A stretch of 28,987 nucleotides of DNA from Bacteroidota bacterium (GTDB taxonomy: Bacteria; Bacteroidota; Bacteroidia; NS11-12g; UBA955): NCBI GenBank assembly GCA_027488495.1, contig JAIYBO010000043.1, positions 1-28,987 of the forward strand, read 5' to 3'. Below are positions 8,460 to 15,294 of this stretch, piece after piece. The notes beneath the pieces were generated by a model. That model was not told the origin of the DNA. It did not search any database and saw only the letters and a list, made by a program, of their open reading frames with translations. The translations under genes and the position numbers were made by a program. Every line of letters begins with the position of its first letter. Position 1 is the first letter of the stretch.

Positions 8460-9020
8460 TCAATTGGGCGAATTGGCATCTGAATTCTCACCCGCCGGTC
8501 TGCGTCTGCGCGGACGGTCTTCAGAGGCACGTGGCTCACCACCTTCTGCGGCACCTTTCTTTTTCTTGCGCATAGAACGGGCTTTTGTGATCAATTCTTT
8601 TTTCACTTCCCTTTCGATGCGTGGCAATTGAACGGCACGATTCATCCCAATGATGGGCTTCAATTTCACGGTATAGGTTTCCATCAATTGAACTTCCAAT
8701 TTGCGCAAAGCGATGGCATCTTTGAAATACAATTCAGCTTCAGCATCGGTAAGTTCGTTGGGCTTTTTACCTTCCCATTTGTTGCGGAATCCGCGTTTCG
8801 CTTCGCGAAGTTTCAACTGATATTCGTCGTAAACCACGAAAAATTTCACTTTTTCTGCATCGTTCAAAGAAAGTCGTTCTACGAACAACGTTTCCCTGAA
8901 TTTTCTCAATTCCTCCACTTTTGCAGCACGCAAACTATCCTTTCGCACTTCGTTTTGTGCATTTGCATTCGTTGCAAACAACATCAAAAAGCAAATAGAA
9001 AATATTTTTATCAATTTCAT
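8460..9020 (-). CDS. Spy/CpxP-like secreted helical protein of an ECF sigma locus
   Basis: Exported protein of 186 residues. The signal peptide MKLIKIFSICFLMLFATNANA-Q gives a mature start at about residue 22. The rest is charged and predicted helical: R-K-F-R-E-T-L-F-V-E-R-L-S-L-N-D-A-E-K-V-K-F-F-V-V-Y-D-E-Y, then L-T-D-A-E-A-E-L-Y. Such paired motifs recall the LTxxQ repeats of Spy/CpxP periplasmic chaperones and sensors, but the match is only structural. The tail (about 145-186) is very basic, with K-K-K-K and R-P-R-R-R-R-P. Its ATG overlaps the stop of the preceding membrane protein by 4 nt (ATGA), so the two are translationally coupled. It may report envelope state to the sigma/anti-sigma pair. 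Confidence 0.65.
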   Translation of the reverse strand: MKLIKIFSICFLMLFATNANAQNEVRKDSLRAAKVEELRKFRETLFVERLSLNDAEKVKFFVVYDEYQLKLREAKRGFRNKWEGKKPNELTDAEAELYFKDAIALRKLEVQLMETYTVKLKPIIGMNRAVQLPRIEREVKKELITKARSMRKKKKGAAEGGEPRASEDRPRRRRPAGENSDANSPN

Positions 9021-10312
9021 AGTGATTCTAAATCCAATTCTTCAAACAATTCATCTTCCATATCGAAGGTGGCCAAACCGTGATCTTCCAAATCTTGGAG
9101 CGCACGCTTGGTTTTCTCTGGCATCTCAGCCGCATCGATAATTGTATACACGTTGGGTTCTTTGTATTTCGGCATGGCCTCCATGATCAATGGCTCCACC
9201 AACTGCAATCCATCGGGAATGGTATCGGTTTGAGCGGGTTCATCGAGCGGAGTTTCAGGCACTGTGGCCTCATCTTGTTGCAAAACCACTTCCTCTTGAT
9301 CCAATTTGGGTGGCTGAATGGCCGTCCAGATGAAATAGGCCGCCACAATGGCTGCCAAAGCCGCTGCTACGCCCAACCATCCGGGTGTTGCTGTTTCTTT
9401 TTGCCTACCCGCGATGGGGGCAAATGCCGTTGCGGGTGCTTCTAAAGAAATGGGTTTCTCTTCAACCATTTTTGGGGCCGCAGATTCTTGCGCTACAGCC
9501 GCGGGTGCCACATCCAGTTTGGCTGGTGTTGGTGCGGGTTGATTTACAGTGATATACGATTCCAATTCATCCAAACCCACTGATTCTGGCACGGCGTGAA
9601 TCACCACAGGTTCTGTTACAACAGGAACGTCTGTCAATTCAACCACCGGCTGTGAAGTCACCAATTCCGATGCCGTTTCAACCAATTCCGTGGTTGATTC
9701 AATGGTTGATTCAATTTCGATTGACGCAGTAATCTCAACAGGGGCTACAGGCGTTTCGGTGCCATTTGTTAAAACTTCCACCGTTATTGGGGTGGTATCC
9801 ACTACTGGAATTTCCACTCCATGACCATTGACTACAACATTCTCGGCAATAGGGCTCGCCACCAATGGGGTTTCTGCAACAGGATTTTCTGCAGAAGGTT
9901 GATTCAACAAATCTCCGTACGATACTTTTTTAATTTGTTGATCGAGGGGCGTTTCAAGGGCACTTTCCACCTCGGGTATCGCACCAAAGTTCACCCACTC
10001 AGGGTTTTCATTGGTTGTAAACGTCAATGGCGCAATTTCCACATTGCCCAATTCATCCAAATCCTTATTTATACCCACACTCTTTGATGTGATGGGATCT
10101 TGTTTTCTAGCTCGCTTTTGAACGCCAGTTGTATCGAGAGGAACAGAAACAGGTTGTGCAACGGGAACTGCCACCTTCGCTTCCGAAACCGTCGACCCGC
10201 TCAACTGGGACATATCGATGCCCAATCGTTGCATCAAACGCGACTCCGACTCTTTAAAATAAGAATCTGGTGCTTTGTATGCCGGTCCAATTTTTTCGTT
10301 TTCTAAATCCAT
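9017..10312 (-). CDS. Single-pass membrane protein, probable anti-sigma factor or sigma-operon regulator
   Basis: Protein of 431 residues. The N-terminus has A-P-D-S-Y-F-K-E-S-E-S-R-L, a form of the (V/A)P-(D/E)-x-YF motif seen at the start of proteins next to ECF sigma factors in Bacteroidota. A long low-complexity region of about 200 residues, rich in Val, Pro, Thr and Glu, follows. One transmembrane helix lies at about 310-330 (W-L-G-V-A-A-A-L-A-A-I-V-A-A-Y-F-I-W), and the C-terminal part is acidic, ending E-D-E-L-F-E-E-L-D-L-E-S-L. With the sigma factor 43 nt upstream and a Spy-like gene coupled downstream, an anti-sigma role is the natural inference. There is no recognisable zinc anti-sigma (HxxxCxxC) motif, so the mechanism is unknown. 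Confidence 0.6.
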   Translation of the reverse strand: MDLENEKIGPAYKAPDSYFKESESRLMQRLGIDMSQLSGSTVSEAKVAVPVAQPVSVPLDTTGVQKRARKQDPITSKSVGINKDLDELGNVEIAPLTFTTNENPEWVNFGAIPEVESALETPLDQQIKKVSYGDLLNQPSAENPVAETPLVASPIAENVVVNGHGVEIPVVDTTPITVEVLTNGTETPVAPVEITASIEIESTIESTTELVETASELVTSQPVVELTDVPVVTEPVVIHAVPESVGLDELESYITVNQPAPTPAKLDVAPAAVAQESAAPKMVEEKPISLEAPATAFAPIAGRQKETATPGWLGVAAALAAIVAAYFIWTAIQPPKLDQEEVVLQQDEATVPETPLDEPAQTDTIPDGLQLVEPLIMEAMPKYKEPNVYTIIDAAEMPEKTKRALQDLEDHGLATFDMEDELFEELDLESL

Positions 10313-10355
10313 GTCAATTGCTGCTCTTTCTTAGATGTGATCAATATGAAAAGGT

Positions 10356-10949
10356 TTAACGCAATACATTCAAATAAATCTCCAATTTTTTCACTGCGTG
10401 ATGGTATGACGCTTTCAGAGCCCCTTCGGAGGTGGAAGTGAGCAGGGCGATGTCTGCATAAGGCAAATCCTCAAAATACCTTAGCGTAAAAACCAACTTC
10501 TGTTTAAACGGCAAAAAACACATGGCCTTTTGTAACTTGAGAGCAATCTCGTCGCCAGACAAATACAAATCTTCTGTGATCATTTCCGCCATCTCCGGCT
10601 GGGCTTCATCGAAATCAATGGTGGGCTTGCGTTTGCGAATCAAATTGATTGATTCATTGGTGGCAATCCTGTAAATCCATGTTCTCAGCAAACTTTCACC
10701 CTTGAACTGAGAAGCATTTTGCCAAATTTTGATAAATGCATTCTGAACTGCGTCATCCGCATCGTCATGACTAACGAGCAAATTTCTGCAGTGATAATAT
10801 ATGGATCTCTGATACCTACGAACAATCTCAGCAAATATCTCCGGACCCACGCCCTCACGAAGCAACTCCTGAGAAAGTTCCTCCTCGGAACAATTCATAA
10901 GCCGCTGCGAATGGGTATGCAATGATGTTTGGTTGGGTTCGGTACTCAT
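10356..10949 (-). CDS. ECF-family RNA polymerase sigma factor
   Basis: Cytoplasmic transcription factor of about 197 residues. Region 2 spans about 45-110: R-R-Y-Q-R-S-I-Y-Y-H-C-R-N-L-L, then DDADDAVQNAFIKIWQNASQF and T-W-I-Y-R-I-A-T-N-E-S-I-N-L-I-R, the core-binding and -10 recognition helices. Region 4 spans about 140-195: L-P-F-K-Q-K-L-V-F-T-L-R-Y-F-E-D-L-P-Y-A-D-I-A, then S-E-G-A-L-K-A-S-Y-H-H-A-V-K-K-L, the -35 helix-turn-helix. I start at the ATG at 10949 (MSTEPNQ); the frame is open to 11006, but that extension shows no family feature. First gene of a likely sigma - membrane protein - Spy-like - oxidoreductase operon. Confidence 0.92.
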   Translation of the reverse strand: MSTEPNQTSLHTHSQRLMNCSEEELSQELLREGVGPEIFAEIVRRYQRSIYYHCRNLLVSHDDADDAVQNAFIKIWQNASQFKGESLLRTWIYRIATNESINLIRKRKPTIDFDEAQPEMAEMITEDLYLSGDEIALKLQKAMCFLPFKQKLVFTLRYFEDLPYADIALLTSTSEGALKASYHHAVKKLEIYLNVLR

Positions 10950-11003
10950 TCTCTTAATTATAGCAATATCAAAGTGCGAAATAGAAACAATTCTATGACA
11001 TGA

Positions 11004-11033
11004 CATAAATAATGCCCGAAAAGTTTAACACAA
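11004..11033 (-). promoter_or_regulatory. Possible promoter of the sigma-factor operon
   Basis: The minus strand has TTG (11033-11031), a 19-nt spacer and TATTTATG (11011-11004), one mismatch from TAnnTTTG. It would give a leader of about 50 nt to the ATG at 10949. ECF operons are often self-activated by a different promoter type, so this is tentative. Confidence 0.35.
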
Positions 11034-11085
11034 GTTATTCAACATTTTTATTTTTGTGATTCGTAAAGAAAAAAGCGAGAAACTC

Positions 11086-11116
11086 TTTGGAGTAAGACAA
11101 AAAATGTGTATTTTTG
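11086..11116 (+). promoter_or_regulatory. rplS promoter (-33 TTTG, 19 nt, -7 TATTTTTG)
   Basis: TTTG at 11086-11089, a 19-nt spacer and TATTTTTG at 11109-11116 match the Bacteroidota consensus exactly. GCACCCC follows from the last G of the box. Transcription should start near 11120, about 20 nt before the rplS ATG. It makes the ATG at 11140 the only sensible start. Confidence 0.85.
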
Positions 11117-11139
11117 CACCCCAATTAGGATTAAAACCC

Positions 11140-11490
11140 ATGAATTCAATCGTTAATAGCATCGCATCTGAGTACTTGAGAACAGACTTGCCAGAGTTTA
11201 AGGCAGGAGACCGTGTAACTGTACACTATAAAATTAAGGAAGGCGCGAAAGAGCGTATTCAGTTGTTCCAAGGTGATGTGATTCAACGTCGCAATGGAGG
11301 CATTGATGAAACCTTTACTGTTCGTAAAATCTCTAACGGCATTGGTGTTGAGCGTATCTTCCCAATGCACTCTCCTTTTATCGATAAAATTGAGGTAAAC
11401 AGAAAAGGTCGTGTACGTCGTGCACGTATCTTCTACTTGCGCACCCAAATCGGTAAAGCAGCACGTATCAAAGAACTTCGTACAAGATAA
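11140..11490 (+). CDS. rplS: 50S ribosomal protein L19
   Basis: Ribosomal protein of 116 residues at the 30S/50S interface. Conserved L19 features are visible: L-P-E-F-K-A-G-D-R-V-T-V-H-Y-K-I-K-E-G at about 16-34, then R-I-Q-L-F-Q-G-D-V-I, T-F-T-V-R-K-I-S-N-G-I-G-V-E-R-I-F-P and V-R-R-A-R-I-F-Y-L-R at the C-terminus. Length is the family norm. The start at 11140 is set by the promoter at 11086-11116 and by family length; the longer open frame from 11056 includes the promoter. In many bacteria rplS follows trmD, but here it is a single-gene unit with its own promoter and terminator. Confidence 0.98.
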   Translation: MNSIVNSIASEYLRTDLPEFKAGDRVTVHYKIKEGAKERIQLFQGDVIQRRNGGIDETFTVRKISNGIGVERIFPMHSPFIDKIEVNRKGRVRRARIFYLRTQIGKAARIKELRTR

Positions 11491-11507
11491 TTTCAAATTA
11501 TACAGCA

Positions 11508-11539
11508 TAAAAAAAGCCCAGCAATGCTGGGCTTTTTTT
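11508..11539 (+). terminator. Rho-independent terminator of rplS (bidirectional)
   Basis: The stem pairs GCCCAGC (11516-11522) with GCTGGGC (11526-11532) around the loop AAT. It is flanked by eight A (11508-11515) and seven T (11533-11539). It lies 18 nt after the rplS stop and 16 nt past the end of the convergent minus-strand gene at 11555, so it can serve both. Confidence 0.93.
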
Positions 11540-11554
11540 ATGTCCAAACTTTCC

Positions 11555-12232
11555 TCAACCGCCCCATTTGTAAAAAACAGTGGCCCCCATCCCATTGTGA
11601 TATACACCCGTTGGATAAAATATACTCTGTGTACCACCTTTCACCAACGAATTCACACTGTAATCCAAACCAATCCTCATGTGCCAATGCGCATCCACTG
11701 TCTTTCCCACACCCAAATGAATCATTAAACCATTTTTTCGAAAATCATTGGCAATCCCTGGATTATACCCTTGGGTTTCTTTCACTTCCAACACCCTAAA
11801 CGCCCTCAAACCTGCGATCAAATCAACCGACCCCCATCCGCCCACGCTCAATGGACGAATGGCATTCAATTGTAATTCGATTTGCCGGCATCGTATGTGA
11901 AATTCATTCACCATGGTTTCCGCATTAAAAGCACGCCTACTACCCCGCTCTGCCATGGCCATTTGCATTTCCAAAGCATTGATTCCTTTGCCATCCCAAC
12001 GATATCCTGTACTCATCCCCACCTGAAACCCCAACTTATTGTATCCAGAGGCCTGATCCCCATCGATTTGCGACATCAAAACACCCAACATCGGTCGGGC
12101 ATAAAAGCCCATCGGTTCGCCATCTGCGGCTTTTGAATTGGCCAATTTCGTAAAGGGGATCGCACCCACATTGGTAAACATTCCTCCAACAGCAAAAAGC
12201 AGCAACAATTTTCTCAATCCTCGGTGATTCAT
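11555..12232 (-). CDS. Small outer-membrane beta-barrel-like protein
   Basis: Predicted exported protein of 225 residues. A signal peptide (MNHRGLRKLLLLFAVGGMFTNVGA) is followed by about 200 residues of alternating aromatic/Gly strands: G-F-Y-A-R-P-M-L-G-V, L-G-F-Q-V-G-M-S-T-G-Y-R-W, I-H-L-G-V-G-K-T-V, W-H-M-R-I-G-L-D-Y-S and A-T-V-F-Y-K-W. This resembles the outer-membrane beta-barrel (PorT/OmpA-barrel) proteins common in Bacteroidota, but no specific family or function can be assigned. It is monocistronic, divergent from the DAO flavoprotein and convergent with rplS, whose terminator it shares. Confidence 0.6.
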   Translation of the reverse strand: MNHRGLRKLLLLFAVGGMFTNVGAIPFTKLANSKAADGEPMGFYARPMLGVLMSQIDGDQASGYNKLGFQVGMSTGYRWDGKGINALEMQMAMAERGSRRAFNAETMVNEFHIRCRQIELQLNAIRPLSVGGWGSVDLIAGLRAFRVLEVKETQGYNPGIANDFRKNGLMIHLGVGKTVDAHWHMRIGLDYSVNSLVKGGTQSIFYPTGVYHNGMGATVFYKWGG

Positions 12233-12265
12233 CGTTTAATTTGTAGCAATTTATCGCAAATCGCC

Positions 12266-13360
12266 GTGGCAGACAAGGAAAAGAAAATATTGATCATCGG
12301 CGCTGGCATAGCTGGAAGTACACTGGCCATGGAATTGGATGCTCGTGGGCATTTGGTAACGCTGTTCGACAATCAATTTGAACACAGCAGCAGTCGGGTT
12401 GCGGCCGGCTTACTCAACCCCATAGTACCTAAAGGCGTAAGAGAGACATGGCAATGCCACAACATTTTTCCGCATGTTTTTGATTACTACCAAGGCTGGG
12501 CAAATGCACTAAATGCAGATTTCATTCACAAGTATCGCTTTTTAAATATCCATGCCAATCCCAATGAAACCAGCGAATGGAACAAACGGATGGTGGAAAC
12601 TCCAATGGCCGACTGGCTATCAACGGCAAATTTGGGGGAGCATGAACTCTTGCATCCACATACCTCGGCAACTTGGGTGCATCAATGCGGGCGGCTGAAC
12701 GTATCCTTGTTTTTGGATTGTGTAAAAACCTACTTTCAAGATAAAAACAGATTTATCCAAGGTGATTTTAACCACAAAGCTTTGGTAATCAACGATTCTA
12801 GCTTCAACTACTCGGTTAACACCCAATCAGAAAGCGATACGTCCTTTGATTGCATCGTCTTTTGTGAAGGCATAGGCATAATGAACAATCCTTTTTTCAA
12901 TCATTTGTTTTTTGATCCTACAGGTGGCGACATTCTTACGGTTTATATACCCGAATTAAAGGATCAGCAGTGTATCATCAAACAAAAACAGTGGTTGCTA
13001 CCCACAGGAGAACCTCACACATATTTGTTGGGGAGCAACTTTCACAAAAACAACTTGAGCACGGACCCAATGGAATCGGATGCCGCGTATTTACTAAAAC
13101 GTGCCAGAGAAATCACCCAATGTGAGGTTACATTAATCAAACACCAAAGAGGCGTAAGACCCACCGTACAGAACAGACGTCCATACTTGGGGAGTCATGC
13201 TGAACACAAAAACATGTATGTTTTTAACGGACTCGGCGCGAAAGGCAGCAGCTTATGCTCTTGGTTGTCACCCATGATGGCCAACCACATTCACAGCCAG
13301 GGTGCACTCAATGAAGAGGTGGATATTTCGCGATTTAACGCGACAATTGATCCAAAATAA
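12266..13360 (+). CDS. FAD-dependent oxidoreductase, DAO (D-amino acid oxidase/glycine oxidase-like) family
   Basis: Flavoprotein of about 364 residues. The N-terminal FAD motif is I-L-I-I-G-A-G-I-A-G-S-T-L-A-M-E-L-D-A-R-G-H at about 7-28, followed by the acidic ribose-binding F-D-N. S-S-S-R-V-A-A-G-L-L-N-P fits the DAO glycine-rich second contact. The C-terminal R-G-V-R-P-T-V-Q-N-R-R-P-Y-L-G and G-L-G-A-K-G-S-S complete the DAO fold. By family it oxidises an amine or amino acid C-N bond with O2; the exact substrate is unknown, and an MnmC-type tRNA role cannot be excluded. I take GTG at 12266 as start: the frame is open back to a GTG at 12224, but that start would overlap the start of the divergent gene. 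The 3' end overlaps the convergent MerR gene by 26 nt. Confidence 0.8.
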   Translation: MADKEKKILIIGAGIAGSTLAMELDARGHLVTLFDNQFEHSSSRVAAGLLNPIVPKGVRETWQCHNIFPHVFDYYQGWANALNADFIHKYRFLNIHANPNETSEWNKRMVETPMADWLSTANLGEHELLHPHTSATWVHQCGRLNVSLFLDCVKTYFQDKNRFIQGDFNHKALVINDSSFNYSVNTQSESDTSFDCIVFCEGIGIMNNPFFNHLFFDPTGGDILTVYIPELKDQQCIIKQKQWLLPTGEPHTYLLGSNFHKNNLSTDPMESDAAYLLKRAREITQCEVTLIKHQRGVRPTVQNRRPYLGSHAEHKNMYVFNGLGAKGSSLCSWLSPMMANHIHSQGALNEEVDISRFNATIDPK

Positions 13361-14294
13361 CCAAGAAATCTTCGGGCGAAGTAATCACCCTACAGTTACT
13401 AGGGATTTTCAAATCTCTGCGTTTAACCACTTGGGTGCCGGTTACCAATATTTGGGTATTCGGCCAGTTCCTGCTCAGGGTTTGAATGTACACTTGCACG
13501 GGCATGCTGGCATTGGCGTTTGTGATGGCGCAAAAAACCACATCCGGGTTGTGCAATTTGTAAATTTTATTTAGATCATCAAGGGGTGTAGATGTACCCA
13601 AGTAGGTCACTTTCTGACCTCGTGATCGCAGCATGTAAGAGGCAAACAACAAACTCAATTCATGATTTTCACCATTGGGTAAAAACAACAAGAACTTTTT
13701 GGCATTGGGGTGAGGCAATACATTGAGTTGGTCGATGGCAACAAACATCCTTTGTTTGATGATGTTGGTAATGAAATGTTCATGGGCCACATGGATACTT
13801 CCACTCAACCAAAGCACACCAATGTGTTGTAAAAATGGGAAAATGATGTTCACGGTGGTCTCTTCCATACCCAACTTCAGGATATTGATCGATAGTACCT
13901 TATTGAACTCTTTTTCATCGAAATCAAACATCGCGCTGCTCAGCGCCGAGAGCTGATGTTGATGGCTGGAACTATTTTCAGAGATACTCAACGTTCTTCG
14001 CTGTACCTCGTCCCTACTCATTTCGGCGATTCTACTGATTTTATAACCATTGGCATTCAACATGGCTATGTTCATCATGTACTTTAAATCGTCTTCCTCA
14101 TAGTATCGAATGTTTGTATCCGTGCGCTTAGGCACCAACATACCATAGCGTTGTTCCCAAATTCTCAAAGTGTACGCCTTGATGCCGGTGATATTTTCGA
14201 TATCTTTGATAAAATACTTATCGCGATAGTCTTTTTTAGACCTTTTCGCATCTGGTTTGTTATTACCAAGTACCTTCTCTGACAAATTAGACAT
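13335..14294 (-). CDS. MerR-family regulator with B12-binding domain (CarH/LitR-like photoreceptor)
   Basis: Predicted light-responsive repressor of 319 residues. The MerR-type winged helix at about 27-95 has Y-F-I-K-D-I-E-N-I-T-G-I-K-A-Y-T-L-R-I-W-E-Q-R-Y, the DNA-recognition segment. A four-helix cobalamin-cap domain follows at about 120-195 and contains W162-x9-E172-H173, the motif that caps adenosylcobalamin in CarH/LitR. The Rossmann-type B12 domain (200-300) has E209-x-H211, where H211 is the candidate lower cobalt ligand, then G-Q-K-V-T-Y-L-G. In this family darkness plus AdoCbl gives a DNA-binding tetramer, and light breaks it and derepresses genes. Its start codon is separated by 4 nt from the divergent SDR/photolyase operon, the likely target. 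Confidence 0.87.
   Translation of the reverse strand: MSNLSEKVLGNNKPDAKRSKKDYRDKYFIKDIENITGIKAYTLRIWEQRYGMLVPKRTDTNIRYYEEDDLKYMMNIAMLNANGYKISRIAEMSRDEVQRRTLSISENSSSHQHQLSALSSAMFDFDEKEFNKVLSINILKLGMEETTVNIIFPFLQHIGVLWLSGSIHVAHEHFITNIIKQRMFVAIDQLNVLPHPNAKKFLLFLPNGENHELSLLFASYMLRSRGQKVTYLGTSTPLDDLNKIYKLHNPDVVFCAITNANASMPVQVYIQTLSRNWPNTQILVTGTQVVKRRDLKIPSNCRVITSPEDFLVILDQLSR
14179..14208 (+). promoter_or_regulatory. Candidate promoter of the SDR-photolyase operon
   Basis: TTG at 14179-14181, a 19-nt spacer and TATCTTTG at 14201-14208 match the Bacteroidota consensus. It lies inside the divergent merR coding sequence, on the opposite strand, and would give a leader of about 87 nt to the ATG at 14299. 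A repressor bound in this stretch could control both genes. Confidence 0.45.
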
Positions 14295-14298
14295 TTAT

Positions 14299-15294
14299 AT
14301 GAAAATTATTATAACGGGCGGCTCTGGGCTTATTGGCGAAACCTTATCTCACCTACTTGAAGATAATGGTCACGTTGTGTCACACCTACGCCGATTGCAG
14401 AGTAACAATCAAAGTGGTAAAAAAGATTTAACATCGAAAAAAAATATTTTTTGGTCGAATCCGGAGATCTTAAATGGTGCCGATGCCGTAATTCATTTGG
14501 CTGGGGCCAATGTGGCCAAACCATGGACGAAGCGATACAAACAAGAAATTTTAAACAGCAGAACCGAAGGCACTTCCGCGCTGATTGACGCTTGTTTGGC
14601 CTGTGATAATCCGCCCAAACAGGTCATTTCTGCCAGTGGCATTGGCTATTACCCCGAATCCTTACACGTTGAGCTCAACGAAGACCATGCCATGGGCGAT
14701 ACTTTCTTGGCCCAAGTATGCGTGGCCTGGGAAAAAAGTTTACAACGTCCTTTTCCCTTGCCTTTTCAGGTCAGCATCGTAAGAACTGGATTGGTGTTAT
14801 CAAACAAAAGTAAAATCGTTCAGGCAGCACAGTCTCAATTCTTACTTTCCGGCATGGTTGGCTCTGTGGGAAGCCATGAAAACATGTGGAGCTGGATACA
14901 CATCCATGATTTGTGCAATTTGTACATCGCATTGGCTGAGCAAAAATTATCGCCCGGCACATACAACGGTGTATCACCCAACCCTTGTACTCAAGGCGAA
15001 TTTGGAAAAGCGTATGAAAAGTTCCCATCACTGCATTTGCCTTGGTATTTAGCAGGATGGAAATTGCAATGGTGGATCGCCAAGGGCCTCAATCGTTTGA
15101 TTCGAAAACTGAACATTCAACTGCGACCCATCATCCCTGCCTGGGTTATGAAATTTGCATGGGGCGAGCGCTCGGCCATCGCTTTAACCAATCAAAAAGT
15201 GACTACAAACAAAACATTAGATCAGGGTTTTTGTTACCAATATCCAACCATCGAAAGTGCATTGCAGCAACTGCAATCTCACCCCAAAGTCTAA
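14299..15294 (+). CDS. TIGR01777-family NAD(P)-dependent epimerase/SDR protein (YfcH-like)
   Basis: Atypical short-chain dehydrogenase of 331 residues. Nucleotide-binding motif ITGGSGLIGETLSHLL at 5-20; A-V-I-H-L-A-G-A-N-V-A at about 70-80; active-site area S-A-S-G-I-G-Y-Y (catalytic Tyr candidate); and a C-terminal DUF1731 segment with P-A-W-V-M-K-F-A-W-G-E and K-T-L-D-Q-G-F-C-Y-Q-Y-P-T-I-E-S-A-L. Biochemical function of the family is not established. I start at the ATG at 14299, which places the Rossmann motif correctly; the open frame from 14257 lies antisense to merR. Its stop overlaps the photolyase ATG (TAATG), so the two are coupled. Association with B12-type MerR regulators and photolyase suggests a light-stress role. 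Confidence 0.87.
   Translation: MKIIITGGSGLIGETLSHLLEDNGHVVSHLRRLQSNNQSGKKDLTSKKNIFWSNPEILNGADAVIHLAGANVAKPWTKRYKQEILNSRTEGTSALIDACLACDNPPKQVISASGIGYYPESLHVELNEDHAMGDTFLAQVCVAWEKSLQRPFPLPFQVSIVRTGLVLSNKSKIVQAAQSQFLLSGMVGSVGSHENMWSWIHIHDLCNLYIALAEQKLSPGTYNGVSPNPCTQGEFGKAYEKFPSLHLPWYLAGWKLQWWIAKGLNRLIRKLNIQLRPIIPAWVMKFAWGERSAIALTNQKVTTNKTLDQGFCYQYPTIESALQQLQSHPKV

Noticed and set aside
11146..11637. 163-codon minus-strand frame over rplS
   Set aside because: It is antisense to a clear ribosomal protein gene and crosses the terminator; a shadow frame.
12224..13360. Longer DAO flavoprotein starting at GTG 12224
   Set aside because: It would overlap the start of the divergent outer-membrane gene and add 14 residues without family similarity before the FAD motif; GTG 12266 is preferred, though not proven.
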